DNA from: Deltaproteobacteria bacterium
GTDB lineage: Bacteria > Myxococcota_A > UBA9160 > UBA4427
Reading direction: 5' to 3'
Assembly: GCA_002719955.1 (NCBI GenBank)
Contig: PBFW01000016.1
Span: 62,001 to 126,000, forward strand
Length of the DNA: 64,000 nt
Shown here: one piece after another, positions 17,997 to 27,100 of the stretch
How positions within the stretch are numbered: the stretch's first letter is position 1
Layout of the letters: each line of letters begins with the position of its first letter
The notes under the pieces: generated by a model
The model's database searches: none
Seen by the model: the letters and a program-made list of their open reading frames with translations, nothing else
What the model was told of the DNA's origin: nothing
Translations under genes and position numbers: made by a program

Positions 17997-18464
17997 CTAG
18001 CGCCCAGCATTCGGAATCTCGTTGGGATCTCCGGGCTTCTCGATCAACTCGATCAGCATTCCATCCGGATCCGTTGCCATCCTGAGCCCGGCGGGCACGT
18101 GTTCTTCAGGGCTCCGCGCACGAAGCACCTTGCCACCGAAAGACTCGATCCTGCTACAGACCGCGCCGATCTCCTCTACGCGCAGCGAGATATGCGTCAG
18201 CCCGAGCTGATTCATCGGGCGAGGTGTCGCAGGCCCTTCGTGGCCCGGTTGTCTGTAGTGAAGAAGTTCCAGCCGATAGCCGTCGCGCTCGAGATAGACC
18301 GCCTCCAATTCGGTGCCCTCGAGCGCCAGGATATGGTCTGTCGTCGCGCCGCTCGCGACGAGGCGTCCAACCTCTTCGCAACCCAGCGCCTCGACATAGA
18401 ACGCCGTGGAACGATCGAGATCCGAGACGCAGATTCCGATATGCGTCAACTTTCGGATTTGCAT
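17997..18464 (-). CDS. VOC family protein (glyoxalase / methylmalonyl-CoA epimerase-like)
   Basis: 155 residues. One full VOC unit pair: KLTHIGICVSDLDRSTAFYVEALG opens the first module with the metal-type His, and LGLTHISLRVEEI opens the second. MATDPDGMLIELIEKPG carries the C-terminal Glu ligand. His, Glu and the length fit a cytoplasmic metal-dependent isomerase or lyase. GAGGAAA precedes the ATG. It lies 24 bases upstream of the P450 remnant, so it may once have been co-transcribed with an active P450. Confidence 0.85.
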   Translation of the reverse strand: MQIRKLTHIGICVSDLDRSTAFYVEALGCEEVGRLVASGATTDHILALEGTELEAVYLERDGYRLELLHYRQPGHEGPATPRPMNQLGLTHISLRVEEIGAVCSRIESFGGKVLRARSPEEHVPAGLRMATDPDGMLIELIEKPGDPNEIPNAGR

Positions 18465-18511
18465 TCATTTTCCTCGTCGAGCCCGCCCGGGGCAGAGTCC
18501 TCTTTCACCCA

Positions 18512-18548
18512 AACGAAAAGGGCGGATCCGCAAGCGTGCGGATCCGCC
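18512..18548 (-). terminator. Intrinsic terminator for the amidohydrolase gene at 18610-19758
   Basis: A perfect 11-bp stem pairs 18521-18531 with 18538-18548 around the six-base loop 18532-18537. Read on the minus strand, the hairpin is followed at once by CTTTTCGTTT, a T-rich tail. It lies 62 bases past the stop of the amidohydrolase gene and upstream of the VOC gene. Confidence 0.8.
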
Positions 18549-18609
18549 TGAATCACTCCGTCTTCATCTGGAACCGAGAGCGCCAGCGAGTACGCATCTC
18601 GATCCCGAA

Positions 18610-19758
18610 CTAGATATGGGGATCGATGTTGTAGACCCGCGCTGCGGTTTCGTACAACAATTTTCGCTGGACCTCTGCGTCCAATCCCTTATGCGTCCTC
18701 TGGACGTGTTCGCGGACACCCGGATAGATGCAGGTGGCGTGGGGGAAATCGGTCTCGAACATGAAATTATCCGCACCGAGCTTCTTGACTGCGTCTGCGA
18801 GGTCGGATTCGAACCAATACGATCCGTAGATCTGCCGCTGGAAATATTCGCTGGGCTTCATCTTGAGATCGGTGACGCCATTCTCGTTGAACTGATAGTC
18901 GAGGCTCTCGAGCAAGAAGGGCAGCCACCCGACACCGCTCTCCACGCTCACGAATTTCAGGGTCGGAAAACGATCGAGCAAGCCGCTGTAGATCAAGTTG
19001 GAGATGGAGGCCATATTGCTCATCTGCATCATCGTCGAGAGTGCGGCAAACATGCGTGCCGGCGGATAGCTGCCCCAGGTCCGCGGAGTGATCGTACCTC
19101 CTCCGATGTGAAAATTGATCGGCATCCCCCGGTCCTCCGCAGCATGCCAGAGGCGATCCCAATGGGGATCACTCAGCGGCGGAAGACCCCAGTCCTCCGT
19201 GGCGTCCGTGAGCACCAGGCCCTTCAGCCCCAGCTGGTCATGACAGCGCTCGAGTTCGCGGATCGATGCATCGAGATCCCAGAAGGGAAGCATCGCCTGG
19301 GGAAAGACGCGCCCCTTGCCCTCGGCCTGGACATCGGCCGCCGCATCGTTGTAGGCGGTCACGCTGAACTCGCGCTGTTCGGCATCATCGATGCGCATGA
19401 CGAGATGTCCGGCGAAACCCAGGATATTCGGGTACACGATCTGGATCGTGAGTCCGTGCTCGTCCATATAAGCGAGGCGCGGTTCCGTTTCGATCGCGCC
19501 GGGATGGATTTCGTCGAAGGAATCGAACGCGACCTGCCCGCTGCCCTTGCTGCCATCGGGCCGAATGGAGCAATACCCGACGCTGCCCATCACCATGCCG
19601 TCGCCGATCACCCATCGTTCGACACCGTCATCCATCAATTCCACGCGCAACGTCTTGTCGCGAAGTTTCGCGGGCGCACGCGAGGTCCAGAGATCGCGGG
19701 GTTCAGTCCAATGTGCGTCGATATCGATCACCGGCATCGTCGAAAGATCGTCAGTCAT
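18610..19758 (-). CDS. Amidohydrolase family 2 protein
   Basis: 382 residues. Start at ATG 19758 with AGGAG nine bases upstream. First metal motif is VIDIDAHWTEP, the middle holds INFHIGGG with a metal His, and FETDFPHATCIYPG near residue 345 has the catalytic Asp. The family uses one divalent metal in a TIM barrel to hydrolyse or decarboxylate small organic acids. The gene stands alone between a terminator and a divergent amidohydrolase pair, and the shared 184-base upstream region may regulate both directions. Confidence 0.9.
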   Translation of the reverse strand: MTDDLSTMPVIDIDAHWTEPRDLWTSRAPAKLRDKTLRVELMDDGVERWVIGDGMVMGSVGYCSIRPDGSKGSGQVAFDSFDEIHPGAIETEPRLAYMDEHGLTIQIVYPNILGFAGHLVMRIDDAEQREFSVTAYNDAAADVQAEGKGRVFPQAMLPFWDLDASIRELERCHDQLGLKGLVLTDATEDWGLPPLSDPHWDRLWHAAEDRGMPINFHIGGGTITPRTWGSYPPARMFAALSTMMQMSNMASISNLIYSGLLDRFPTLKFVSVESGVGWLPFLLESLDYQFNENGVTDLKMKPSEYFQRQIYGSYWFESDLADAVKKLGADNFMFETDFPHATCIYPGVREHVQRTHKGLDAEVQRKLLYETAARVYNIDPHI

Positions 19759-19907
19759 TCGGGCTTCTCCTGTTTCGGGCATCGGTCGATCGGCAAGAAA
19801 CCACCCCCTCCAAGCCCCATCGGAACACGGAAATCGAGGCTCCCATCGTCACGCCATGCATCACACGTCCGTTGGTTGCAGCCGATAAAGTAACAGGATA
19901 GTTTTGA

Positions 19908-19922
19908 GAGACCAATGGTCTC
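19908..19922. promoter_or_regulatory. Perfect palindrome upstream of the tandem amidohydrolase genes
   Basis: GAGACC, a three-base centre and GGTCTC form a perfect 15-bp inverted repeat just upstream of the ribosome-binding site of the gene starting at 19943, within the divergent intergenic region. It could be an operator. Short palindromes arise by chance in GC-rich DNA. Confidence 0.3.
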
Positions 19923-19942
19923 GGACCCCTGGAGGACGCCTC

Positions 19943-21211
19943 GTGAAAATGGAAGAAATGGTGTTGATCAGCGCCGATGACCACATCATCGAGCCGCCGA
20001 ACGTATTCGAGAACCACATTCCGGAGCGCTGGGCCTCCCGCGCGCCTCGCCTTCATTTTGACGCCTCTACGGGCATGCAGAACTGGGTCTGGGAAGCGGG
20101 GGCCGCGATCACGCCCTTCATCTGCGCCGTTGTGACGCTCCCCCCGGACGAGTGGGGCTACGACCCGAGCACCCTGGCCGAGATGCGACCGGGCTGCTGG
20201 GATTCCACCCAGCGCGTTCGGGACATGGATGCCAACGGCATCCTGGCCTCGATGTGCTTTCCCTCCTTCGCGGGGATGGGGGGGCAATTCCTGGCGGAGT
20301 GCGACGATCGCGAGCTCGCATACGCCTGCCTACAGGCCTATAACGATTGGCATATCGACGAGTGGGCGGCGAGTCATCCAGGACGTTTCATTCCACTGGC
20401 GATCTCCCCGATCTGGGATCCCGAGCTCGCCGCGAAAGAGGTACACCGGATCGCGCGCAAGGGCGTGACGGCGATTACGTTCTCGGAGGCACCCGAGTCC
20501 TTCGGTTACCCGAGCATCCACACCGGCGCGTGGGATCCCCTTTTTGCGGCCTGCTGCGACGAAGAGGTCACGCTGGTCATCCACATCGCCTCGAGCAAGA
20601 CCTTGAACCCCGCCGAACAGCCCCACGTTCCGGTCGAAGTATCGAGCACGCTGCCCTGTTGGAATGGACTGGCCGGGGCAGCGAATCTGCTCTGGTGCAA
20701 GTCCTTGCTGAAATATCCCGACCTCAAGATCATGCTCTCTGAGAGCGGAACCTCCTGGATTCCCGGCTTTCTAGACCGGATGGAGCGACAGTTCCAGGTC
20801 CAGAAATGGGTTGGCTCCGATCTCGGCGGGCTCACCCCGACGGAGATGTGGCAGCGCCACTTCATGGCGTGCTTCATCTGCGATCCATCCGGGCTCCTGC
20901 TACGGGACCGGATCGGCACCGACCATATCGCCTACGAAGTCGACTACCCGCATTCGGATTGCACCTTCCCCGGCTCGCCGGAGGAACTCTGGGAACATTT
21001 CGAGCTCGCGGGATGCGATCGGACCGAGATCGACAAGATCACGCACGGAAACGCCGCGCGCTTCCTCCGCTTCGATCCCTTTGCACAACGAACGCGGGAG
21101 GAATCGACCGTCGGCGCCTTGCGGAGAAATGCGACCGACGTCGACTTGCGAACCCGATCGAAGGCCGATTACAAGAAGAGCTACGAAGAAGAATACGGAC
21201 CGATCGCCTAG
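19943..21211 (+). CDS. Amidohydrolase family 2 protein
   Basis: 422 residues. GTG at 19943 is preferred because GGAGG lies seven bases before it; an ATG two codons later would place that site too far away. Motifs are LISADDHIIEP (first metal site), VIHIASSK (middle His) and YEVDYPHSDCTFPGS (catalytic Asp). The C-terminal about 45 residues are charged and extend past the usual barrel. It lies 12 bases before a second, diverged amidohydrolase, so the two are co-transcribed and could form a hetero-complex or sequential steps. Confidence 0.9.
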   Translation: MKMEEMVLISADDHIIEPPNVFENHIPERWASRAPRLHFDASTGMQNWVWEAGAAITPFICAVVTLPPDEWGYDPSTLAEMRPGCWDSTQRVRDMDANGILASMCFPSFAGMGGQFLAECDDRELAYACLQAYNDWHIDEWAASHPGRFIPLAISPIWDPELAAKEVHRIARKGVTAITFSEAPESFGYPSIHTGAWDPLFAACCDEEVTLVIHIASSKTLNPAEQPHVPVEVSSTLPCWNGLAGAANLLWCKSLLKYPDLKIMLSESGTSWIPGFLDRMERQFQVQKWVGSDLGGLTPTEMWQRHFMACFICDPSGLLLRDRIGTDHIAYEVDYPHSDCTFPGSPEELWEHFELAGCDRTEIDKITHGNAARFLRFDPFAQRTREESTVGALRRNATDVDLRTRSKADYKKSYEEEYGPIA

Positions 21212-21223
21212 AGGACCGACTAC

Positions 21224-22348
21224 ATGGAACTTACAAGCCTGCCCCTCGTCTCCGCGGACAGCCATGTCGAAGAGCCCAGCTACCTCTGGACCAGACATCT
21301 CCCGGCATCGATGGTGAAGGAACTCCCCATCGCGCTGCAACAGGGCGCGGACACCGCCTCGACCTTCGCCAAGCGGATCGGCGTCGGCGAGACCGAAGAG
21401 GTCAAGGGACTCACCGACGCCGCCCGCCTCGCGGGCGCGGACGATGTCGAGGCCCTCTGCGAACTCACGGCAGATCCCGACCGCCGCCTCGCCGTCATGC
21501 GCCAGGACGATATCGCGGCGGAGTGCATCTACCCGACTTCCGGCCTCTTCGTGTGGAGCCTGGACAACCCTCGCGTGGGTGAAGCCTGTTGCCGCCTCTA
21601 TAACGAGTGGGTCTACGATCGGCTCGAATCGCGTTCGCCTCGCTTCCGTTGCGCAGGCATGATTCCGACCTGGAATGTCGAGAAGGCCATCGCGGAAGTC
21701 CAGCATATCGCCGATATGGGTCTCGCCGCCGCGCTGATGCCCCTGGTGGGCAAGCCCGAGTACAATCACCGCGACTGGCAGCCTCTCTGGAGCGCGATCG
21801 AGGAGACCGGCTTGCCGGTGGTGATGCACCAGGGCACCGGGCACGACATGCTCTTCTACCGCGGACCCGGGGCCGCGGTCTCGAACCTGGTCGCGACGCA
21901 ATCCATGGCGCCGCGGACCGCTGTACTGCTTTCGACCTCGAGCGTGCTCGCCGCCCACCCCGGGCTGCATTTCATTTTTGTGGAGACGAATGCGAGTTGG
22001 CTGCCCTGGGCGATGAGCACAGCCGATTTCTACCACGAGTCGTTCCAGGAGTACGACGGCTGGGTATGGCCCGACCTACCGGAGAAACCCAGCTTCTACA
22101 TGACCCGGCAGATCCACGGCACCTTTCAATACGACCCCTTCGTCGTCGACAGTCTGTCCCGCACAGGGGTCGAACCGGTGTTATGGGGATCGGACTTCCC
22201 CCATGCCGAGGGCACTTTTCCCCATTCGCGCGACTCGGTCACAGAGCAACTGGCCGGAGTCGAGATCGCCTCGGCCGCAGCAATCGCCGGCGGAACCGCG
22301 GCGAAGCTCTTTCGCTTCGATCCCGAGGTGCTGACAAAGCCGTTCTAG
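21224..22348 (+). CDS. Amidohydrolase family 2 protein, tandem paralogue
   Basis: 374 residues. The metal site motif is PLVSADSHVEEP; the middle has VVMHQGTGHD and the C-terminal WGSDFPHAEGTFPHS carries the catalytic Asp. It is shorter than the upstream copy and lacks its charged tail. GAGGA precedes the ATG. Its position in a two-gene unit followed by a crotonase (147 bases on) suggests ring-opening hydrolysis next to CoA-dependent chemistry, an inference from context. Confidence 0.9.
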   Translation: MELTSLPLVSADSHVEEPSYLWTRHLPASMVKELPIALQQGADTASTFAKRIGVGETEEVKGLTDAARLAGADDVEALCELTADPDRRLAVMRQDDIAAECIYPTSGLFVWSLDNPRVGEACCRLYNEWVYDRLESRSPRFRCAGMIPTWNVEKAIAEVQHIADMGLAAALMPLVGKPEYNHRDWQPLWSAIEETGLPVVMHQGTGHDMLFYRGPGAAVSNLVATQSMAPRTAVLLSTSSVLAAHPGLHFIFVETNASWLPWAMSTADFYHESFQEYDGWVWPDLPEKPSFYMTRQIHGTFQYDPFVVDSLSRTGVEPVLWGSDFPHAEGTFPHSRDSVTEQLAGVEIASAAAIAGGTAAKLFRFDPEVLTKPF

Positions 22349-22494
22349 CCACGGACCGGTCACGGCGGCCAAAGTTGGTATCGTCGCCTCGACGCACCCA
22401 TCGCGCGCGCCCGATTCGTCGTTCTCGAAGGCCGCCCCAAACGATCCGAAATAGGGACCCGATCGTCGACCGGCGGGGCTCTCCAGGAGGTTTC

Positions 22495-23253
22495 ATGTCC
22501 GACTGTCTGTTGATCGAATCCCGCGGACCGATTCGGGTCGTTCGCATGAATCGGCCAGAGCAGCTGAATGCGGCCAGCCCGGAGCTCCACCGACGACTCT
22601 CCGAAGTGTGGACCGAATTGGCCGCTGATCCCGAGGCACGCGCGGTCGTGATCACGGGGCAAGGAAAGGCTTTCAGCGCCGGGGGCGATCTCGACCTCAT
22701 CAAGGAGATGGGAGAGGATTTCGCACTGCGCCGCACGATCATGCAGGAAGCGAAGGCGATCGTTCGGGGTCTGGTCGACTTCCCGCTTCCCCTGGTCGCC
22801 GCCGTGAACGGCCCGGCCGTGGGACTCGGTTGCTCCCTGGTCAGCCTCTCCGACGTGGTCTTCATGTCCGAAACCGCCTTTCTGGCCGATCCTCACGTGA
22901 CCGTAGGGCTCGTCGCGGGCGACGGAGGCGCGGTCACTTTTCCGCTGATGATGAGCCTGCTCAAGGCCAAGGAGTTCCTGCTGACCGGTGATCGGATTCC
23001 CGCCGCCGACGCGCTCCGACTCGGACTCGCGAACCGTGTCGTCAAACCCGAAGACCTCTTCGACGAGGCCTTCGCATTCGCGGAACGATTGGCGGCCCAG
23101 CCCCGTCGCGCGGTCGAGGGAACCAAACGCACCCTGAACCTGCACCTCTCGCGCGCCCTTTCGGGCATCCTCGACTTTGCGATCTCGACCGAGAGCGAGT
23201 CATTCGATTGTCCGGATCACCGGACGGCGGTCGAAGCAATGACGAAGCGCTGA
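22495..23253 (+). CDS. Crotonase (enoyl-CoA hydratase/isomerase) family protein with His/Asp active-site pair
   Basis: 252 residues; AGGAGG precedes the ATG. The crotonase fold is clear: QGKAFSAGGDLDLIK forms the first oxyanion segment and VNGPAVGLGCSLVSLSD the second. The two glutamates of a true hydratase are not present: the first position is Ser and the second falls in HVTVGLVAGDGG. His134 and Asp143 keep the H-x8-D spacing of 6-oxocamphor hydrolase. It may be a C-C hydrolase or isomerase rather than a hydratase. Faces the CoA-transferase gene. Confidence 0.85.
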   Translation: MSDCLLIESRGPIRVVRMNRPEQLNAASPELHRRLSEVWTELAADPEARAVVITGQGKAFSAGGDLDLIKEMGEDFALRRTIMQEAKAIVRGLVDFPLPLVAAVNGPAVGLGCSLVSLSDVVFMSETAFLADPHVTVGLVAGDGGAVTFPLMMSLLKAKEFLLTGDRIPAADALRLGLANRVVKPEDLFDEAFAFAERLAAQPRRAVEGTKRTLNLHLSRALSGILDFAISTESESFDCPDHRTAVEAMTKR

Positions 23254-23304
23254 GAAAGGTCCTGGAGGTCGAAGTCACTCGGCGTTCCCGCGGAGCGCTC
23301 TCGC

Positions 23305-24409
23305 TCAGGTGATGGCCCCTCTCATCCGAAGTTCGATGATCCGATCCATATCGAGACCGATCTCCTGAAGGATCTCGTCTCCGTGTTCGTTGAATTCGGG
23401 AGCACGCCGGGTGGGCGTCGGCGTTTCATCGAATTGCACCGGGGGCGCCACGAGATCAAATTCGACACCCTCCCGCGTCGTCGTTCGGGCGACGTATCCG
23501 TTGGCTCGAACCTGTGAATCCAGCGGAAAGTCGAGCGTGTTCTGAACCGGCGCCCATTGCCCCTTCAAGGTCTGGAAACGCTCGGTCCACTCGGCGAGCG
23601 TCTTCTTCGACAGCTCCCCGGCGATGATCGCGATGGCGACGTCGGAGTTCGACGTCAGCTTTTGCGAAGTTTCGAATCGATCGCCTTCGATCAGGTCCGG
23701 GCGATCGATATGCTGACAGAAATCGCTCCAATAATAGGCGGCCTGGAGCATGACGAGAGAAATATACCGATCGTCACGGGTCCGATGGATCCCGACGAGC
23801 GAATTGCTCCCCATCGGCTTGCCGGGCATCGGCGTCGTCCATGCCGAGTCCTGCTGAAGAGCGAGCGCGATCCCGGCCGAGAGCGCCCATCCACCGGAGG
23901 AGAGCAGCGACACGTCGACCACCGAGGGCTCGCCCGTACGTTCCAGCTTGAGAAGAGCGGTCGAAATCCCACCGGCCATGAACATCCCACTGACCGAATC
24001 GCCCCATGCTGGCCCGGGCTGCTGAAGTGCTCCTTCGAGTTCGACGGGCGTAGCGCTTCCGGCATTCCCCGCCCGACACCAGAACGAAGTCATGTCGTAG
24101 CCGCCGCGATTTGCATCCGGCCCACGAACACCGAAGGATGTTCCTCGGGCATAGATGATCCGCGGGTTCTGGGCACGAAGGTCGTCGATATCGATCCCGA
24201 TCGATCGTTTCCCGCGATTCGAATGTTCGTTCAGGACGTGCACCGCACCGTCGAGATTCATGACCCCGGATTTCGCGAGCCCGCGCATAGCGTCCCCGCG
24301 CACGGCGTGCTCGACCTTGATCACGTCCGCCCCCCCAATCGGAGAGAATGGCTGAGGCCGCGGGTACAAAGGTCTGTTCCGCTACTTCGAGGATTCGGAT
24401 ACCGCGCAT
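23305..24409 (-). CDS. Family III CoA-transferase (CaiB/BaiF), frameshifted in a G7 tract
   Basis: The family's N-terminus begins at ATG 24409 (RGIRILEVAEQTFVPAA, SAILSDWG), then the frame changes and continues as GADVIKVEHAVRGDAMRGL to the stop at 23305. The break is at the run of seven C (G on the coding strand) at 24330-24336; removing one base restores W-G-A-D-V-I-K. Family members transfer CoA between carboxylic acids via an aspartyl-CoA intermediate. Total length would be about 367 residues, near normal. It is either a sequencing slip in a homopolymer, a real null mutation, or a slippery site. Confidence 0.8.
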
Positions 24410-24631
24410 CACATCGATCAGTGGGGACTCCTCGGAACGTCTCGCCGCTGGCAGGCGCCTCGGTCCGAACAGGGACCGCCTCGCCAGAGACATTCTCGTT
24501 CCCGCCGCACTCGCCGGTGCGACTTGCTGTAGAATAGCCATCGATCCCGCCGAGACCAGCGGTCTCTCGGGGTGTACGCTAGGCAATCAGCGGTGCGCGA
24601 CAGGACAATGCGCAGCGGGCGAGAGGGCAAC

Positions 24632-26275
24632 ATGATCGATCTCGATAGCCTCTTCTCCGATGTGGAAATGGCCAGGGAGCGTCGAGCCCTGGCGGAGCGC
24701 TGGAAATCCGCGGGACTGCACGACGAGACCAGCCTCTCGGATGCCCTCGAGCAAGCCGCAGAGAACGATCCCTCCAACACGATCGTATTCCACTCGAGCG
24801 AAAACCCTGGACGGATTCGACTCGATGAACTGAACGAGCAATCCCGGCGCGTCGCAACGGCCTTCGCAAAACATGGCGTGCAGCGAGGAGACGTCGTGGC
24901 GGTGCAGCTGCCCAACCGAGTCGAAACGCTGCTGGTCTATACGGCGCTTGCCCGACTCGGAGCGATCTTCGTACCCATCGTCCATATCTACGGCCCGAAC
25001 GAAACGGATTGGATTCTGCGTGCATGCGGAGCGCGGATGTTCATCTGCCCGGATCGCTGGGGAAAGATCGACTTCTGTGAACGCATCGCGCAAATGCCGG
25101 CCTGCGAAGCACTCGACCTCGTCATCCTGGGCTCGAATCTCCCCAGCGGTGCCACATCCTGGGACGACCTCCTCGCGCTCCGAGATCCCCATCACGAGCT
25201 CGAGACGATCGCCGCGGGGGATCCGCTCCTGATCGTCTACACGTCGGGTACGACGGCTGAGCCGAAGGGCGTTCTGCACACGCATCAAACATTGATGGCG
25301 GAGCTACGCAACATGCCGCATATGCCCATGGGCAGCGGAGGCGAGACCAGTCTGCAGCCCTGGCCCGCCGGACATATCGGTGGACTGCTGGCCATCCTGA
25401 GCCCGGTCGTCACCGGCATCCGCTGCATCGTACTCGATCGATGGGACGTAGAGGAAGCCCTGACACTCAGCGAGAAATACCAGGTGACGATGCTCGCCGG
25501 GGCGCCCTTTCACCTATCCGCCCTCGTAAAACTGAAGGAGCAGGGAGATCCGCGACTCGACTCGGTGAAGGAGGCCACGAGCGGCGGCGCGGGCGTGCCA
25601 CCGGAGCTCGTCGAACGTTGCGAGGCCGTCGGGTGGCTGACGATGCGATCGTACGGGTCCTCCGAGCATCCGACGGCGAGTGCTGGGAGTCGCTCCGGAA
25701 CCTCTCACGACCGCGCGTTCTCGGACGGCGCGGCCTGTGCGAACACCGAGATCCGGATCACTCGCGAAGATGGAGGGGAATGCGACCGGGGAGAGCCCGG
25801 GGAAGTCTGGCTGCGGGGGCCAGAACAATTCATCGGCTATACCGACCCCGAACGGAATCGCGAATCTTTCGCTGCGGGGGGCTGGTTTCGGAGCGGGGAT
25901 ATCGGCGTGGTAGACGAGCTGGGGAACCTCAACATCACGGACCGGATCAAGGACATCATCATTCGGGGCGGGGAGAACCTCTCCTCCCTCGAAATCGAAG
26001 ATCTGGCGGTGCGACACGACGATGTCGCAGAAGCCGCCGCCGTGGGCTGGCCGGACGCACGATATGGCGAGCGCGTCTGCGTTTTCGTGGTCCCGATCCC
26101 CGGAAAAAATGCTCCAGCCGTGATCGATTTCATCGCCCATTTCGAAACCTTGGGCGTCGCCAAACAGAAAACACCGGAAAAGATCGTGTCGCTGGCCGAG
26201 TTGCCACGGACACCGGCTGGTAAAGTCAAGAAACACGCGCTTCGCCGCATGCTGGCCGAGCAATCAACAAGGTAG
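24632..26275 (+). CDS. Acyl-CoA synthetase / AMP-dependent ligase
   Basis: 547 residues. ATG at 24632 fits GAGAGGG upstream; earlier in-frame starts do not. Motifs of the ANL superfamily are the P-loop YTSGTTAEPKG, the YGSSEHPT adenine loop, the GWFRSGDIGVVDELGNL hinge region and the PRTPAGKVKK catalytic lysine near the C-terminus. It should activate a carboxylic acid with ATP and CoA through an acyl-AMP. First gene of a three-gene unit with a crotonase and another ligase (10 and 5 bases apart). Medium-chain or cyclic acids are plausible substrates. Confidence 0.93.
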   Translation: MIDLDSLFSDVEMARERRALAERWKSAGLHDETSLSDALEQAAENDPSNTIVFHSSENPGRIRLDELNEQSRRVATAFAKHGVQRGDVVAVQLPNRVETLLVYTALARLGAIFVPIVHIYGPNETDWILRACGARMFICPDRWGKIDFCERIAQMPACEALDLVILGSNLPSGATSWDDLLALRDPHHELETIAAGDPLLIVYTSGTTAEPKGVLHTHQTLMAELRNMPHMPMGSGGETSLQPWPAGHIGGLLAILSPVVTGIRCIVLDRWDVEEALTLSEKYQVTMLAGAPFHLSALVKLKEQGDPRLDSVKEATSGGAGVPPELVERCEAVGWLTMRSYGSSEHPTASAGSRSGTSHDRAFSDGAACANTEIRITREDGGECDRGEPGEVWLRGPEQFIGYTDPERNRESFAAGGWFRSGDIGVVDELGNLNITDRIKDIIIRGGENLSSLEIEDLAVRHDDVAEAAAVGWPDARYGERVCVFVVPIPGKNAPAVIDFIAHFETLGVAKQKTPEKIVSLAELPRTPAGKVKKHALRRMLAEQSTR

Positions 26276-26285
26276 GAAGCCCAAG

Positions 26286-27095
26286 ATGGAATTCATCCAG
26301 TACGAGACCCAGGGCCGCGTGGCGGTCCTCACCCTCGATCGTCCCGAAGCGCGGAACGCGCAGACTCCCCAACTCCTGCGCGAACTCGATGCCAACTATG
26401 ATCGCGCCACCGAGGACGAGAATATCCGCGTCATCGTCTTGAAAGCGAACGGCAAGCATTTCTCGGCGGGGCACGACATCTCACCCGAGGCGACGAAAAA
26501 CTGGAAGACCGAGGTCGATGTCGGCAAGAGCGGACTGGCCGGCCTCTACGAATGGGAGCGAAAGAATTACCTGGGGATGACGCGCAAGTGGCGTGATCTC
26601 CCCAAGCCTACGATCGCCGCGGTTCAGGGCGGCTGCATCGCGGCAGGCCTCATGCTGTGCTGGCCCTGCGATCTCATCGTGGCGGCGGACGACGCATGGT
26701 TTACGGATCCCGTCGCCCGCATGGGCATCGGTGGCGTCGAATACCATGGACACACCTGGGAATTCGGTGCGCGAAAGGCCAAAGAGTTGCTCTTTACGGG
26801 CAACCGGATCGGAGCGGAGGAGGCCGAGAGGCTCGGCATGGTGAACCGAGTCGTTCCGCGCGCCGAACTCGTCGAGCAGACGCTCGCGTTGGCGACCCAG
26901 ATCGCGGAGATGGATCCCTTCGCTCTCTCCCAGGCGAAGCGAGCCGTGAACCAGACCCTCGATATCCAGGGCTTCTACACCTCTCTTCAATCGGTCTTCG
27001 ACATGCACTCGCTGGGGCACGGAAACGCGCTCTCGGTCACGAAGGGTGAACTGGCCATTCTGATGGATCTCGAGGGGATGAAGAAGAAGGTCTGA
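26286..27095 (+). CDS. Enoyl-CoA hydratase/isomerase (crotonase) family protein
   Basis: 269 residues. Oxyanion segments KHFSAGHDISPEA and VQGGCIAAGLMLCWPCDLIVA are present. The active-site region reads FTDPVARMGIGGVEYHGHTWE, unlike the H-x8-D pattern of the other three crotonases here, and the classical Glu pair is not obvious, so the exact reaction is open. Five bases before the next CoA ligase and ten after the first one, so the three are one transcript and a beta-oxidation-type route is the natural reading. Confidence 0.9.
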   Translation: MEFIQYETQGRVAVLTLDRPEARNAQTPQLLRELDANYDRATEDENIRVIVLKANGKHFSAGHDISPEATKNWKTEVDVGKSGLAGLYEWERKNYLGMTRKWRDLPKPTIAAVQGGCIAAGLMLCWPCDLIVAADDAWFTDPVARMGIGGVEYHGHTWEFGARKAKELLFTGNRIGAEEAERLGMVNRVVPRAELVEQTLALATQIAEMDPFALSQAKRAVNQTLDIQGFYTSLQSVFDMHSLGHGNALSVTKGELAILMDLEGMKKKV

Positions 27096-27100
27096 ATCCC

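Noticed and set aside
18798..18816. GGATTCGAACCA, similar to a tRNA T-arm on the minus strand
   Set aside because: It lies inside the amidohydrolase reading frame and no acceptor stem or anticodon arm can be built around it.
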